Shown here: piece by piece, positions 1 through 8,474 of the stretch
Numbering within the stretch: the first letter of the stretch is position 1
How the letters are laid out: every line of letters begins with the position of its first letter
NCBI RefSeq assembly: GCF_020567525.1
Contig: NZ_JAJCVI010000003.1
Span: forward strand, 124,001 to 188,000
Length of the DNA stretch: 64,000 nucleotides
DNA from: Halorubellus salinus
GTDB lineage: Archaea; Halobacteriota; Halobacteria; Halobacteriales; Natrialbaceae
Reading direction: 5' to 3'
Translations under genes and position numbers: made by a program
The notes under the pieces: model-generated
The model's database searches: none
What the model saw: the letters and a program-made list of their open reading frames with translations, nothing else
What the model was told of the DNA's origin: nothing

Positions 1-35
1 GAAGCGTCTGGAGACGCAGCGTCGGTCGGTCGGCG

Positions 36-812
36 GTGTTCTCCGCGTTGTACGGGTCGCTGTGGCGTCGATACCTCGCGTTCAGAGGGACGACCGTGGT
101 TTCAGGAGTCGCTGGCAGGACCGCGACCTTCGACGTGTCGACGCGTTCAGAGTACGTTCGGGCGACGGAGTTCGGTGGGGAAGGTTCGTTCCTGGAGGCG
201 ATGCTCAGGGACGTCGAGGACTCGGAGACGGTGTGGGACGTTGGCGCGTGTGTCGGGACGCACAGTTGCTTGCTCGCCGATGCGGTTCCCTCGGGAGCCG
301 TGGTCGCTATCGAGCCTGAACCGTCGAACGCCGAACGGCTTCGAGAGAACCTCTCACGGAACGCTCGAGCGGTGGATTGGACCGTTCTCGAAGTCGCACT
401 CGGTGACGTTGATGACATTGGAACGCTCACCTCCGAGTTCAGCGAGCGCGGGTCCGGACATCATTATCTGTCCGAGGACGAGACGGGTGACCGTGTCCCG
501 GTCCGACGGGGAGAGAGTCTGGTTGCGGGGGGGATCGCACAGCCAGACGTGCTCAAAATCGACGTCCAAGGGTACGAGCTCGCGGTCTTGAAGGGACTCG
601 GGACGCTCCTCGACGACGTTCGCGCAATCTACGTGGAGATCCACACGGAGAAGTGCCGGCGGTACGGTACGACCGCGCTGGCGGTCGAATCCATGCTCCG
701 CGACGCCGGATTCACCGTCGAACAGCTCCAAGATGGACCCTCTGACCGGCCGTCGGTCTACTTCGTTCGTGCGGTCAGAGAGGCTACGAGAGTGAACCAA
801 GTTGGCGACTGA
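36..812 (+). CDS. FkbM family methyltransferase
   Basis: This is a SAM-dependent methyltransferase of the FkbM type, which O-methylates sugars or other hydroxyl groups, here probably in a surface glycan. The 258-residue protein has SAM motif I (VWDVGACVGTHS, about residues 66-77), the acidic strand-2 end (AIEPEP, about 91-96) and the family signature DVLKIDVQGYE near 170-180. The GTG at 36 is the first start inside the window. The frame is open back to the left edge, so the true start may lie outside. It runs towards a sulfatase-like gene and a membrane hydrolase and meets a polysaccharide operon head-on, which supports a cell-surface role. The substrate cannot be told. Confidence 0.85.
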   Translation: MFSALYGSLWRRYLAFRGTTVVSGVAGRTATFDVSTRSEYVRATEFGGEGSFLEAMLRDVEDSETVWDVGACVGTHSCLLADAVPSGAVVAIEPEPSNAERLRENLSRNARAVDWTVLEVALGDVDDIGTLTSEFSERGSGHHYLSEDETGDRVPVRRGESLVAGGIAQPDVLKIDVQGYELAVLKGLGTLLDDVRAIYVEIHTEKCRRYGTTALAVESMLRDAGFTVEQLQDGPSDRPSVYFVRAVREATRVNQVGD

Positions 813-950
813 CGCCGGTCGAATCGGCTGGGAGCGCCCTGGCTCGTTCTGATTCCAGGATAGTCTCCTGTTACGGTCGATACGGCGTCAATTACAATGC
901 TGGCAGGCAGTCAGACGACGAACGTGACCTCCTACGAGAGAGGCGGCGAG

Positions 951-2183
951 ATGACGCCGCTTACGGAACTGTCGGGACGTGATGCGGTCGAGAACGTTCT
1001 CATTTTCATTTCGGACGCGATGCGGTTCGATCACCTCCCGGACGTCGTAGCCGAACGCGGGGTGACTGCACGCGGCATTGCCCCCAGTTCGTTCACCGCC
1101 TCCTCGTTGCCCTCGATTTTGACCGGTCAGTATCCGAGCACGCACCGTGTCTGGATGTTCGACGACCGGTTACCGGAACGACCGCCACTCCTCAAAACGG
1201 ACGAGGTTGACGTCGGGTTCGATGCACAGACCGTCTGGATCGAACTCCCTCCAGCGGAGAAGCCACCACTCCAGATACATCGGATGAGCGAGGAAATCGA
1301 GCTGGAAGCATTGGAACCACCGTTCACGAACGTTGTCCACGACGTCGGGCCACACGCGCCGTACGGGTTCGAGAACGGCGTCTTCGAGTCGACGAGAGCT
1401 TTCTTTAAGGAGTACTCCGAGATGGACGAGCTGGCTGCACTCTACGAGCGAGATTGCGTGACGTCCGCGGAACGGTTCATGGAACGGTATCGGGAGCTCG
1501 AAGCGCGTGGGTTGCTCGAATCGACGCTCGTCGTCTTCACGAGCGATCATGGACAGTGCCTCGGAGAACCCGAGAACGGCGGTCGGTTCGGGCACGGGCA
1601 CCCGCTCACTCCGGCGATAGTCGACATCCCTATCGTCTTCATGGGAGCCGGGCTACCCAAAGGGGAACGACTATCTAGGGTCCTGTCAAGTACCGACATC
1701 GCACCGACGGTACTCTCCGCCCAAGGCCGGGAGGTACCCGACGACGTCGACGGGACGGATTGTTGGCAGGGCGTGCCGGACGCGGATCGACTGGCCAGGT
1801 CCGAGGTCTGGCAGCACCTTCCGGTTGGCGTCCGTGACCACACTGTCGACCTCTCCGTGTACGGCGCGACATCGGCGTGGGACGACGACGGTGGGTACGT
1901 CTTCCTGGAGAAGTCCACTTTCGAACGGGTCCTCGCACTCGCGTACGACAATTTCTTCCGAGGGTACGCACCGGCGTATCGGCGGAACTTGACCGCGAGA
2001 GCGGCCATGAACATGCTGCGTTTGGCTGCTACGGGGACGGTGGAATACGGCGAGCCGTCATTCAGCGAAGCGCGTGCTCGAGCGGTCGTTCCCGAATCGC
2101 TGGAACCGAGAGACGACGACTCCGCGACGACGTTGAGCGACGAACAAGAGTCACATCTGCGTGATCTCGGGTATATTCAGTGA
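951..2183 (+). CDS. sulfatase-like hydrolase (alkaline phosphatase superfamily)
   Basis: The protein belongs to the sulfatase / alkaline phosphatase superfamily. It shows the first metal-site strand (FISDAMRFDHLP), the helix after the nucleophile (ending SILTGQYPSTH) and the C-terminal metal motif FTSDHGQCLGE followed by the conserved GHGHP. At the position of the modified Cys of true sulfatases there is no CxPxR sequence; a Thr/Ser stretch (FTASSLPS) stands there, so a phosphodi- or monoesterase or a phosphoglycerol-type transferase is as likely as a sulfatase. No signal peptide is seen. The ATG at 951 follows a purine-rich GAGAGGCGGCGAG; an in-frame ATG at 897 would add 18 unconserved residues. 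Its stop overlaps the next gene. Confidence 0.8.
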   Translation: MTPLTELSGRDAVENVLIFISDAMRFDHLPDVVAERGVTARGIAPSSFTASSLPSILTGQYPSTHRVWMFDDRLPERPPLLKTDEVDVGFDAQTVWIELPPAEKPPLQIHRMSEEIELEALEPPFTNVVHDVGPHAPYGFENGVFESTRAFFKEYSEMDELAALYERDCVTSAERFMERYRELEARGLLESTLVVFTSDHGQCLGEPENGGRFGHGHPLTPAIVDIPIVFMGAGLPKGERLSRVLSSTDIAPTVLSAQGREVPDDVDGTDCWQGVPDADRLARSEVWQHLPVGVRDHTVDLSVYGATSAWDDDGGYVFLEKSTFERVLALAYDNFFRGYAPAYRRNLTARAAMNMLRLAATGTVEYGEPSFSEARARAVVPESLEPRDDDSATTLSDEQESHLRDLGYIQ

Positions 2184-2713
2184 TGTGGCCGGCCGCCCAC
2201 CTCGCTGCGGCGTACCTCGCGTGGTCAGTCCTCTCGCGCGTTCGATACCGACGACCACCGAACACTCCCGAGGTCTGGATTGTGGCGTTCGCGTCCCAGT
2301 TTCCGGACCTCGTCGACAAACCGCTCGCCTGGTGGGTGCCCGTGCTCCCGGCCGGTCGTTCGCTCGCACACTCGCTCATCACCGCGACGGTCCTCATCAG
2401 CGCGCTGGCGGTGGTCGCTCGACGAATCAACCGCCTTCCGTACGCGATCGCGTTCGGGACCGGGTACGTCACTCACGTCCTAACGGACGCCATCAATCCG
2501 CTTTCGGAGAGACGGTACGCCTACGTGAACTATCTCGGGTGGCCGCTACTTCCGTTACCGCCGTACGATACGAACCGAGCACTGTTCGGAGACTTCGGTT
2601 CTGTCGACGTCGCTGACCTGTTCGGATTCGAGGGGGCGATACTGGTCGCGATGGTTCTCCTCTGGCTGGCCGACGGCACCCCTGGGATTCCACGTCGTTC
2701 GTTACAGCGATGA
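2183..2713 (+). CDS. membrane-bound metal-dependent hydrolase (YdjM/DUF457-like)
   Basis: The 176-residue protein resembles the YdjM/DUF457 group of membrane-bound, putatively metal-dependent hydrolases. Visible marks are an N-terminal MWPAAHLAAAYL helix, FPDLVDKP after a short loop, AHSL, and THVLTDAINP, whose His and Asp residues are the usual family ligands. Hydrophobic stretches lie around residues 2-18, 65-80, 90-105 and 150-165. The start ATG overlaps the stop of the sulfatase-like gene, so the two are translationally coupled; a GTG one codon earlier is also possible. Its 3' end overlaps the convergent DUF1616-like gene by 12 bases. The substrate is unknown; the context suggests lipid- or glycan-linked work at the membrane. 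Confidence 0.75.
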   Translation: MWPAAHLAAAYLAWSVLSRVRYRRPPNTPEVWIVAFASQFPDLVDKPLAWWVPVLPAGRSLAHSLITATVLISALAVVARRINRLPYAIAFGTGYVTHVLTDAINPLSERRYAYVNYLGWPLLPLPPYDTNRALFGDFGSVDVADLFGFEGAILVAMVLLWLADGTPGIPRRSLQR

Positions 2714-3286
2714 GTTCGACGCGTCGTCGTTCGTGACGTTCACCCAGAGGTAGACGTCGCGGTGGGCGCGTTCCACCGTCGGCTGGGCCGAAGGCGAGTC
2801 CTCATAGAGGAGGAATCGGACTCGAAGGCGGTCACCCGTCATCGACGGCGAGATATCGTAGGGCAGATAACGCGTCTCACCCGGTCGGAGCGCGACCGTC
2901 ATCCGTTTTCGTTCTTCGGATTCGACCACCTCGAAGCCGTTCGTCTCGTTCTGGACGCGTTCGAGAAGAACGACGACCGTCACCGTCGACTGTCGGTGTT
3001 CGTTCGTAATGCCGACGAAGACGCGTTCGCTCTCGTTCCGAGTCATCGTCTCCGGATAGTCCGATGCGACGTACGACCCGTCGGCGTCTTGGGTCACGAC
3101 GAACAGGTCGGTCTCCGGTGGCGTGGGGCTGGAAGCGACAGCGAAGACGCTCCCGACAGCGAGGACGAAGAGGGCAGCGACGAGGACCTGTGACCCGGTT
3201 TCGGTGAGTGCCCTGTCGTCGTTCACCATCGTCAGAAGGGTCGATCCGCTGTCGGTTCGGTCGGTGGATTGGTTCGCGTCCATCAT
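2702..3286 (-). CDS. DUF1616-like membrane protein
   Basis: This 194-residue protein has a polar N-terminus, one strong transmembrane helix (about residues 30-52, ALFVLAVGSVFAVA) and an extracellular beta-rich domain. Several N-glycosylation sequons are present (NES, NET, NVT, NSS). Ordering and composition (VFVGITNEHRQSTVTVVV, LRPGETRYLPY) match the DUF1616 extracellular domain of haloarchaea, usually found beside glycosyltransferases. It is the last gene of the leftward polysaccharide operon, and its start overlaps the stop of the glycosyltransferase (ATGA). A second ATG one codon later is equally usable. Function is unknown; an accessory role in surface-glycan assembly or anchoring is inferred from position only. 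Confidence 0.7.
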   Translation of the reverse strand: MMDANQSTDRTDSGSTLLTMVNDDRALTETGSQVLVAALFVLAVGSVFAVASSPTPPETDLFVVTQDADGSYVASDYPETMTRNESERVFVGITNEHRQSTVTVVVLLERVQNETNGFEVVESEERKRMTVALRPGETRYLPYDISPSMTGDRLRVRFLLYEDSPSAQPTVERAHRDVYLWVNVTNDDASNSSL

Positions 3287-4527
3287 GAGTGATCGATCGC
3301 TGGTCCGTCGTCGGTGGGCAGGGGTTCTCTCGCCGGGTGGTCATCAGACCGTGACTTCTCGGTCGCTGGCCGGCCCTCGGACAGGACCGCTTCGTACAGA
3401 GAGACGTGTCGGTCGGCGATACGGTCCCAGGACAGTTCGGTGGCGAGCGCCCTGCTGTTCGCGGCCATCCCTCGTCTGCGGGCGTCGTCCGTCAGGAGAT
3501 CGGTGATCACGGCTGCCAATCGTTCGGGGTCGCCCGAAGGGACGGTGAGGCCGCACCCGCGATCGCCGACGAGTTCCGGGAACTCTCCAGCTCGGGACGA
3601 GACCACTGGTTTGCCGAACGAGATCGCCGTCGCGAGCGCACCACTATGACCCTTCGTCCCGCCTTCCTGCTCGCGGTAGGGGAGGGCGACGACGGACGCT
3701 CGTTCGAAGCACTTGCTCACGCGATCGTTCGGGACGTACTCGGTGTTGATATCGTAGTGCTCGGAGTGTTCGTCGACTGTGGGACGAACGTCGGACGGGA
3801 TCCGCCCGTCGCCCGCCACGAGGAGTGTCACGTCAGGCACCGTCTCCGCTACGATCGGGATCGCTTCGATGAGCGTGTCGATACCTTTCTGTGGGACGAC
3901 GTGCCCGAAGAACAGGACGACGTTCGAATCGGGTTCCGGAGCGATGTCGTCGTAGTCGCCGAACACCTGGTACGCACCGTGAGGGATGACCGTGACATCG
4001 TCGGAGTCCATGCCGTGCCGGAGGAGCGCATCACGCTGGTTCTTCGTGTGAACAATCGTCGCGTCCATATCGGGCGTCGGGATAGCGAGGCGTAACAGCT
4101 CCTCGACGCAGAGCGATGGCCGACGGACCTGAAATCGACGCAGCGGGACCTCGTGGCGCGTGACGACGAACGGCAACGAATCGATGCCATGGAGGTGTGT
4201 GAATAGCTGGACCTGTGGGAACAGACCCGAGGTCTCGTGGACAAGATCCGGATCGACATCCAGTGCGTCCTTCACTCGGTCGTAGGAGAGGAATCCGCGC
4301 GCGAAGTCGATCGGCGATACCTCCCGCCGGTAGAGCGCCGGCATCGAGACACTCAGTGGCTCGAACGGTTCGAGTAGTTCGACGTGCTCGGCGAACAAGT
4401 CGTCCGCACTCGTGGTGGTGGGTTTCATCACGGTTACGTCGTGTTCGGTTGCGACGGCGTTCGCCAGTTCCGCTGTGTAGTGCGGGAGTCCACCCGAGCT
4501 CTGACCGAGGATGTAGAGGACGTGCAT
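3283..4527 (-). CDS. glycosyltransferase family 4 protein
   Basis: This GT4 (GT-B fold) glycosyltransferase probably adds a sugar to a lipid-linked or extracellular glycan. The N-terminal Rossmann half opens with MHVLYILGQSSGGLPHYT. The C-terminal half has NVVLFFGHVVPQKGIDTLIEA and the donor-binding region GGTKGHSGALATAISFGKPVV...EFPELV, which corresponds to the EX7E motif area. I chose the ATG at 4527 (414 residues) because the family starts there and it lies two bases after the stop of the FemAB-like gene. A longer frame to 4599 would overlap that gene. It is third in an operon of deacetylase, FemAB-like, GT4 and DUF1616-like genes. Acceptor and donor are unknown. Confidence 0.88.
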   Translation of the reverse strand: MHVLYILGQSSGGLPHYTAELANAVATEHDVTVMKPTTTSADDLFAEHVELLEPFEPLSVSMPALYRREVSPIDFARGFLSYDRVKDALDVDPDLVHETSGLFPQVQLFTHLHGIDSLPFVVTRHEVPLRRFQVRRPSLCVEELLRLAIPTPDMDATIVHTKNQRDALLRHGMDSDDVTVIPHGAYQVFGDYDDIAPEPDSNVVLFFGHVVPQKGIDTLIEAIPIVAETVPDVTLLVAGDGRIPSDVRPTVDEHSEHYDINTEYVPNDRVSKCFERASVVALPYREQEGGTKGHSGALATAISFGKPVVSSRAGEFPELVGDRGCGLTVPSGDPERLAAVITDLLTDDARRRGMAANSRALATELSWDRIADRHVSLYEAVLSEGRPATEKSRSDDHPAREPLPTDDGPAIDHS

Positions 4528-4529
4528 CG

Positions 4530-5594
4530 TTAGAGACTGATCTGTTTCCGCAGATACGGGCCGATGATTCGCGTGACCGGAATCGGGAGTCGTCGCCACA
4601 CGCGCTTTGCGGCGTCGTATTCGTCGTCCTCGGCGTCCGTGAGATCGACAGGGTCGCCCGGGAAGTAGTGATAGTCGTCGAGCCAGACCTTCTCGCCACC
4701 GAAGCTCTTCTTGAACATGTACACGCCTGACCCTTCACGGGTGCGTCCGAAGTTGTACGCTTCATATCCGTTCTTGGCTCCCCACTCAAGGGACTTCCAG
4801 TGGAGGAGACTCCCGCCGTTGCGGTCCCGTTCCTCGTACTCGGAGACGACCGTGTGTTGTGCGATGCGATCACCGAGGGCCAAGTCGAGAACACCGTTGA
4901 TGATGCGGCCGTCCATCCGAATCAATCCGAGCCTGAAGACGCCAGTCTCCGAGTATCGTTCCCAGAGCGTCCGGAAGAACTCGAAGTCGTGTGGCGGACT
5001 TCCGTGGCCCCGCATGGTACGCAAGTAGAGCTGGTAGAACTCGCGGAGGTCCGATAGCGAGGTCCCGACTTCGAACGTGAGCGAATCGTCGTCTATCGCT
5101 TGCCGGACTTGTCGTTGTCTGCTCGCTTTCATCGAGTCCCATATGTCTCCTGGGTCCCTGTCGAGCTGGACGCGGAACGTAACGTACCGGCGTTTCTTCG
5201 TGAGTCGGTCGCGCTCACCGAGATCGCGCCCTCGGAGACTGAGATGGTCCACACCCGTCTGGTCCGCGAACTCTATCGCACTGTCGAGGAGCACTGCTGT
5301 GGTCTCCTCAGCTCTGTCGTCTCCGACGAGAACGGACCCGAGTGAGGAGTACGGCATGGAGACGATCTGGTCGCCGAACAAGCGACTCTCGATGCGAACG
5401 AGCGGGAGCAAACCGTGGATCTCGCCGTTCGCTCGGGCGACCAGATTCCGAACCGTATGATCGTACGTATCGATGGCAGCACTCCACGCGGCCGATTGGT
5501 ACGGTGCGCCACCGTGCTCTCTGACGAACGCGTCCCAGTCGTCGACGTTCGCACACTCGGAGACGGTGAATCGCGAGGTACTTCGGGGCGTCAT
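4530..5594 (-). CDS. FemAB-like GNAT acyltransferase (lipid II:glycine glycyltransferase family)
   Basis: The 354-residue protein is a FemAB/FemX-type tandem-GNAT protein. It has the N-terminal GGAPYQSAAWSAAI motif, central QLDRDPGDIWDSMKASRQRQVRQA and the C-terminal LLHWKSLEWGAKNGYEAYNFGRT signature. In bacteria, family members transfer aminoacyl groups to peptidoglycan precursors; another branch sits in exosortase-linked exopolysaccharide loci. Archaea lack murein, so here it more likely modifies an amino sugar or exopolysaccharide. Its start overlaps the stop of the polysaccharide deacetylase (ATGA). Deacetylation followed by N-acylation of the freed amine would make chemical sense, but that is inference. 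Confidence 0.82.
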   Translation of the reverse strand: MTPRSTSRFTVSECANVDDWDAFVREHGGAPYQSAAWSAAIDTYDHTVRNLVARANGEIHGLLPLVRIESRLFGDQIVSMPYSSLGSVLVGDDRAEETTAVLLDSAIEFADQTGVDHLSLRGRDLGERDRLTKKRRYVTFRVQLDRDPGDIWDSMKASRQRQVRQAIDDDSLTFEVGTSLSDLREFYQLYLRTMRGHGSPPHDFEFFRTLWERYSETGVFRLGLIRMDGRIINGVLDLALGDRIAQHTVVSEYEERDRNGGSLLHWKSLEWGAKNGYEAYNFGRTREGSGVYMFKKSFGGEKVWLDDYHYFPGDPVDLTDAEDDEYDAAKRVWRRLPIPVTRIIGPYLRKQISL

Positions 5595-6529
5595 CGCGAC
5601 GGCACCTCGACACTCTCCGCTTCCTCGGGAGCGTTCTGCGTGGTTTCGACGTCGTCTACGCGTCGAGATCGGTCAACGAGCGATTCGACAGGACCCCACT
5701 CGAACGACTCCAAGAGATGGTCGAGTTTCTCGACAGCCCCGTCGACACCGTAGAAACTGATCAGTCGCTTGTGTATCGGGGGGGATGTCACCGGGACTGC
5801 TGGGTTGAACTCCCAGGGATGGAAGTAGAGTGTCGCAGAGATCCCGGCGGCGTTCAGTCGCCGAATGCCCCATTCGAGCAGTTTCGTGGGGAAGAGTCTC
5901 GCATAGAACCCGCCGGCGATTGGGAGTCTGAGCCGCGAACCGACGACCGCGATCGGTACCTCGATGAGCCCCGACCGGTTCGCGGCGTTCGAGACCTCAC
6001 GGAAGGGTTCCTCGTCGTCAACGACGTACGGCTGGACGGGCGCGCCACTGACGCCGTACATCGGTGTTCGCATGGGGAAGACACTCGAATCGTACTCGTA
6101 GCCGTTCGATTCCAGGACCCGAAACGCCCACGCCGTTCGCGGCGTCACGGAGAAGTTCGGTGCCCGGAATCCCTTGACGTCCACGTTGGCTGCCTCCTCG
6201 ATTGCGGTTTCCGACTGTTCAATCTCCGTCTCGAAGGTGCTCGGCGTGAGTTCGAAAAGGGGCGTGTGCGAGTGGCCGTGCGATCCGAGTTCGTGGCCGG
6301 CGTCTGCGATCTCACCGATGGTCGTCGGGTACGCGACCGCCAGGTCACCGCTGACGAAAAACGTGGCAGTGACGTCGTGCTGGTCGAGGACATTGAGCAC
6401 GATCTCGACCGAGTCTTCGACGTGGTCAACCGGGTCGTCGACCTCGTCCGCGAGAAGGGTTGCAGTGTACCAGTGTTCCAGGTCGAAACTTATCGCGTTC
6501 CGTTCCGGTGTTCCGGCCTCTTTTACCAT
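5591..6529 (-). CDS. polysaccharide deacetylase (NodB domain, DUF3473-like C-terminus)
   Basis: This is a NodB/CE4-type polysaccharide deacetylase, a metal-dependent N- or O-deacetylase. It shows the catalytic-base strand (ISFDLEHWY, about residues 13-21), the metal-binding HGHSHT motif (GSHGHSHTPLF, about 83-93), RAPNFSVTP and the C-terminal LYFHPWEF. The HPWE element and DUF3473-like tail are shared with the deacetylases of bacterial XrtA/PEP-CTERM exopolysaccharide loci. There is no signal peptide, so action on a cytoplasmic precursor is likely. It is the first gene of the leftward operon. An AT-rich stretch on the minus strand about 30 bp upstream of the ATG (CATAACAATACT) is a candidate promoter. 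Confidence 0.87.
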   Translation of the reverse strand: MVKEAGTPERNAISFDLEHWYTATLLADEVDDPVDHVEDSVEIVLNVLDQHDVTATFFVSGDLAVAYPTTIGEIADAGHELGSHGHSHTPLFELTPSTFETEIEQSETAIEEAANVDVKGFRAPNFSVTPRTAWAFRVLESNGYEYDSSVFPMRTPMYGVSGAPVQPYVVDDEEPFREVSNAANRSGLIEVPIAVVGSRLRLPIAGGFYARLFPTKLLEWGIRRLNAAGISATLYFHPWEFNPAVPVTSPPIHKRLISFYGVDGAVEKLDHLLESFEWGPVESLVDRSRRVDDVETTQNAPEEAESVEVPSR

Positions 6530-7049
6530 CTTGTCATGAGTGGACCGTTGCCAGTATTGTTATGACGGGAATATGGCGAGTATCAGCGGGCTTCGTGCGT
6601 CCACTCGCCGAGGTGTCGACCGGAGCGAGGTTCGAGAGATGAACCCTCGAAGACGGCTCTCCGGTCGGTTTCCCGCTGGCACAAACAGTGATTGCCTCCC
6701 TGTAACGAGCGTCAATCACCACTTGTGTACGGGAAACAGTTCCAAGAAGCACACAGCCATTGTTTCTGATATACCCGGCTGACTGACCGACGTGAGGCCG
6801 TCTACACCGTCGGCTCCGTCAGAAGGGCCTGACTCGTCGTCGGCCTTCGTGGAGAGAGACGGGTGAACGTGGAATTGATTCCCACCCTCCTCGCGCTCGC
6901 CTGCGCGACGGCGAGGGCGCAGCCGACCCGGGCCAGTCGATGTCGCGACGGCGGTGACCAATACCTGAGCTCCCGTGTCGATCACCGCCCCGTCAGTCAT
7001 CGTCAGCGACGTACCGACCGTCCCTGCCGAGACGATCCGGTTCAGCTAG
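6530..7049. other. 520-bp gene-poor stretch
   Basis: No frame here looks like a real protein: open frames on both strands are short and rich in Arg, Pro, Thr and Ser, as expected from shadow frames. The left end (6530-6580) carries the promoter region of the polysaccharide deacetylase. The rest has mixed, lower GC than its neighbours and runs into a histidine-kinase remnant, so it is probably decayed sequence. I see no tRNA, repeat or transposase trace. Confidence 0.5.
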
Positions 7050-7244
7050 CTCCTCGAGAACCTGTTCCGGAACGCCGTCGAACCATGCCCGACGAGCAAC
7101 CGGACGGAGTCCGGGTACACGACGGCCGCGGACGGCACCGGATTCGGGCTCCGCATCGTCGCGGACGTCGCGGACGCGCACGACTGGTCGGTGTCGGTGA
7201 CCGAGAGCGCCGACGGCGGCGCTCGCTTCGAGTTCCGGACCTGA
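7050..7244 (+). pseudogene. C-terminal remnant of a haloarchaeal sensor histidine kinase
   Basis: One frame reads [11 protein letters not shown], the N-box of a HATPase domain, and then [16 protein letters not shown] (the end of the F/G2 box region) followed by [18 protein letters not shown] and a TGA stop. This is the standard end of haloarchaeal PAS-type histidine kinases. About 70-80 residues between N-box and G2 box, including the DxGxG G1 box, are missing. The two pieces are nevertheless joined in frame through [14 protein letters not shown] codon lies directly before the LLEN codon, and nothing upstream looks like a kinase. The remnant has no start and cannot bind ATP, so it is a dead fragment. 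Confidence 0.8.
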
Positions 7245-7268
7245 CGTCCGGCGTCTCGACGTCGCCTG

Positions 7269-8336
7269 TCAGTCCGCGTGCTGCTCGACGCCCTCGTAGG
7301 GCTCGCGCGAGATGGTCTCGCGGAGGTCGGCGAGCGCCTCCCGGCCCGTCGTGGAGGCCGCGTGCGTGACCGCGAACACTTCCTCGCGGGAGATCTTCAC
7401 GCCGCGCTCGGTGAGCGCGTCCTCGGGTCTGGCGCCGAGTTCGCGGAGGGTACCGACCGCGAGGAGGAAGGGGACGCTCCACGCCTCCAGGGTGTTCCCG
7501 TGCACGAGCGGCATCGACTCGAGGTACGTCTGCGCGTCGTCGAGGAACCCGCGTGCGTGGTCGGCGGTCCGCTGGACGACGCGCGCCGCCGCACCGCGAT
7601 GTTCGGGTTCGACGACCTCCTCCTGGGGGACGCCCTCGGCTTCGAGCCACTCGTTGGGCAGGTAGACGTTGTTCTCGTCGACCCAGTCGTCGTAGACGTC
7701 CTTCGAGACGTTCGTCAACTGGAGGAGTTGCCCGAACTCCTCGGCGGTCCCTTGCATGCGGCGGGCGCGGTCCTGGTCGACGTCCGTGCGCGTCAAGAGG
7801 TTCGTGACGAGTTCGCCGACCGTCCCGGCGGCGTAGTGACAGTACTCCTCGAGTTCCTCGGCGTCGTCGATGCGGAGCCCACCCTGGTTGCTGTACCGTT
7901 CGACGAACGCCGCCATCCCGTCGACCATCTCGACGACGGGGCCGACGACCGCCGACCGGACATCTTCGGGGAGCGCCGCGAACGTCGCGAACACCGTCGG
8001 TGACCGCGCGACGACCTCCCAGTCGGCGTTTCGCTCGTCCTCGGCAGGCAGGTACTCGTCGACGTCGGCGCGGAAGTCCTCGATGGTCGCGTCCGCGGTC
8101 GGGTCGACCGCATCCCGGTACGTTCGGAGGAGCGCGGCCTGCTCCTCGGGGGGGAAGTGCCCCGCATCCTCGACCGTGTCAGCGACTCGACAGAGGAGAT
8201 ACCCCAGACAGATGTGGGTCGACATCGGTTCCTCCAGTACGTCGACTGTCAGGGCGAACGTCCTCGACACGCCCTGTACGGCCTCGTGACACCACGCCTC
8301 GTCGACATCACCACGATAACACTCACGCCCGCTCAT
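7269..8336 (-). CDS. squalene/phytoene synthase family protein
   Basis: This prenyl synthase condenses two prenyl diphosphates head to head, giving squalene or phytoene. The first Asp-rich motif is DTVED (about residues 53-57) in GYLLCRVADTVED and the second is NVSKDVYDDWVDE (about 210-222); VSRTFALT near the N-terminus is also family-typical. The motif set looks closer to squalene synthase (farnesyl-diphosphate farnesyltransferase) than to haloarchaeal CrtB, which usually has ADEVVD, so squalene synthesis for menaquinone- and squalene-rich membranes is my preferred reading. The ATG at 8336 (MSGRECYRGD, 355 residues) is chosen over an upstream in-frame start at 8369 because conservation begins there. 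Confidence 0.83.
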   Translation of the reverse strand: MSGRECYRGDVDEAWCHEAVQGVSRTFALTVDVLEEPMSTHICLGYLLCRVADTVEDAGHFPPEEQAALLRTYRDAVDPTADATIEDFRADVDEYLPAEDERNADWEVVARSPTVFATFAALPEDVRSAVVGPVVEMVDGMAAFVERYSNQGGLRIDDAEELEEYCHYAAGTVGELVTNLLTRTDVDQDRARRMQGTAEEFGQLLQLTNVSKDVYDDWVDENNVYLPNEWLEAEGVPQEEVVEPEHRGAAARVVQRTADHARGFLDDAQTYLESMPLVHGNTLEAWSVPFLLAVGTLRELGARPEDALTERGVKISREEVFAVTHAASTTGREALADLRETISREPYEGVEQHAD

Positions 8337-8474
8337 CAGATATATCCGACCAAAAGGGCCCCGCGGCAAAAAGCCTCCGGGGTAACGGCGGCCCGGATGC
8401 GACCCAAATCCGACCCGAGTCCCCGATTCCGTCGGGTTCGAGCGGTCAGAGTTCGGCGCTGGCGGCGGGAGCGC

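Noticed and set aside
6716-7000. Possible 94-residue leftward gene in the decayed stretch
   Set aside because: Low-complexity Arg/Gly/Ser sequence, no motif, and no promoter or neighbour support.
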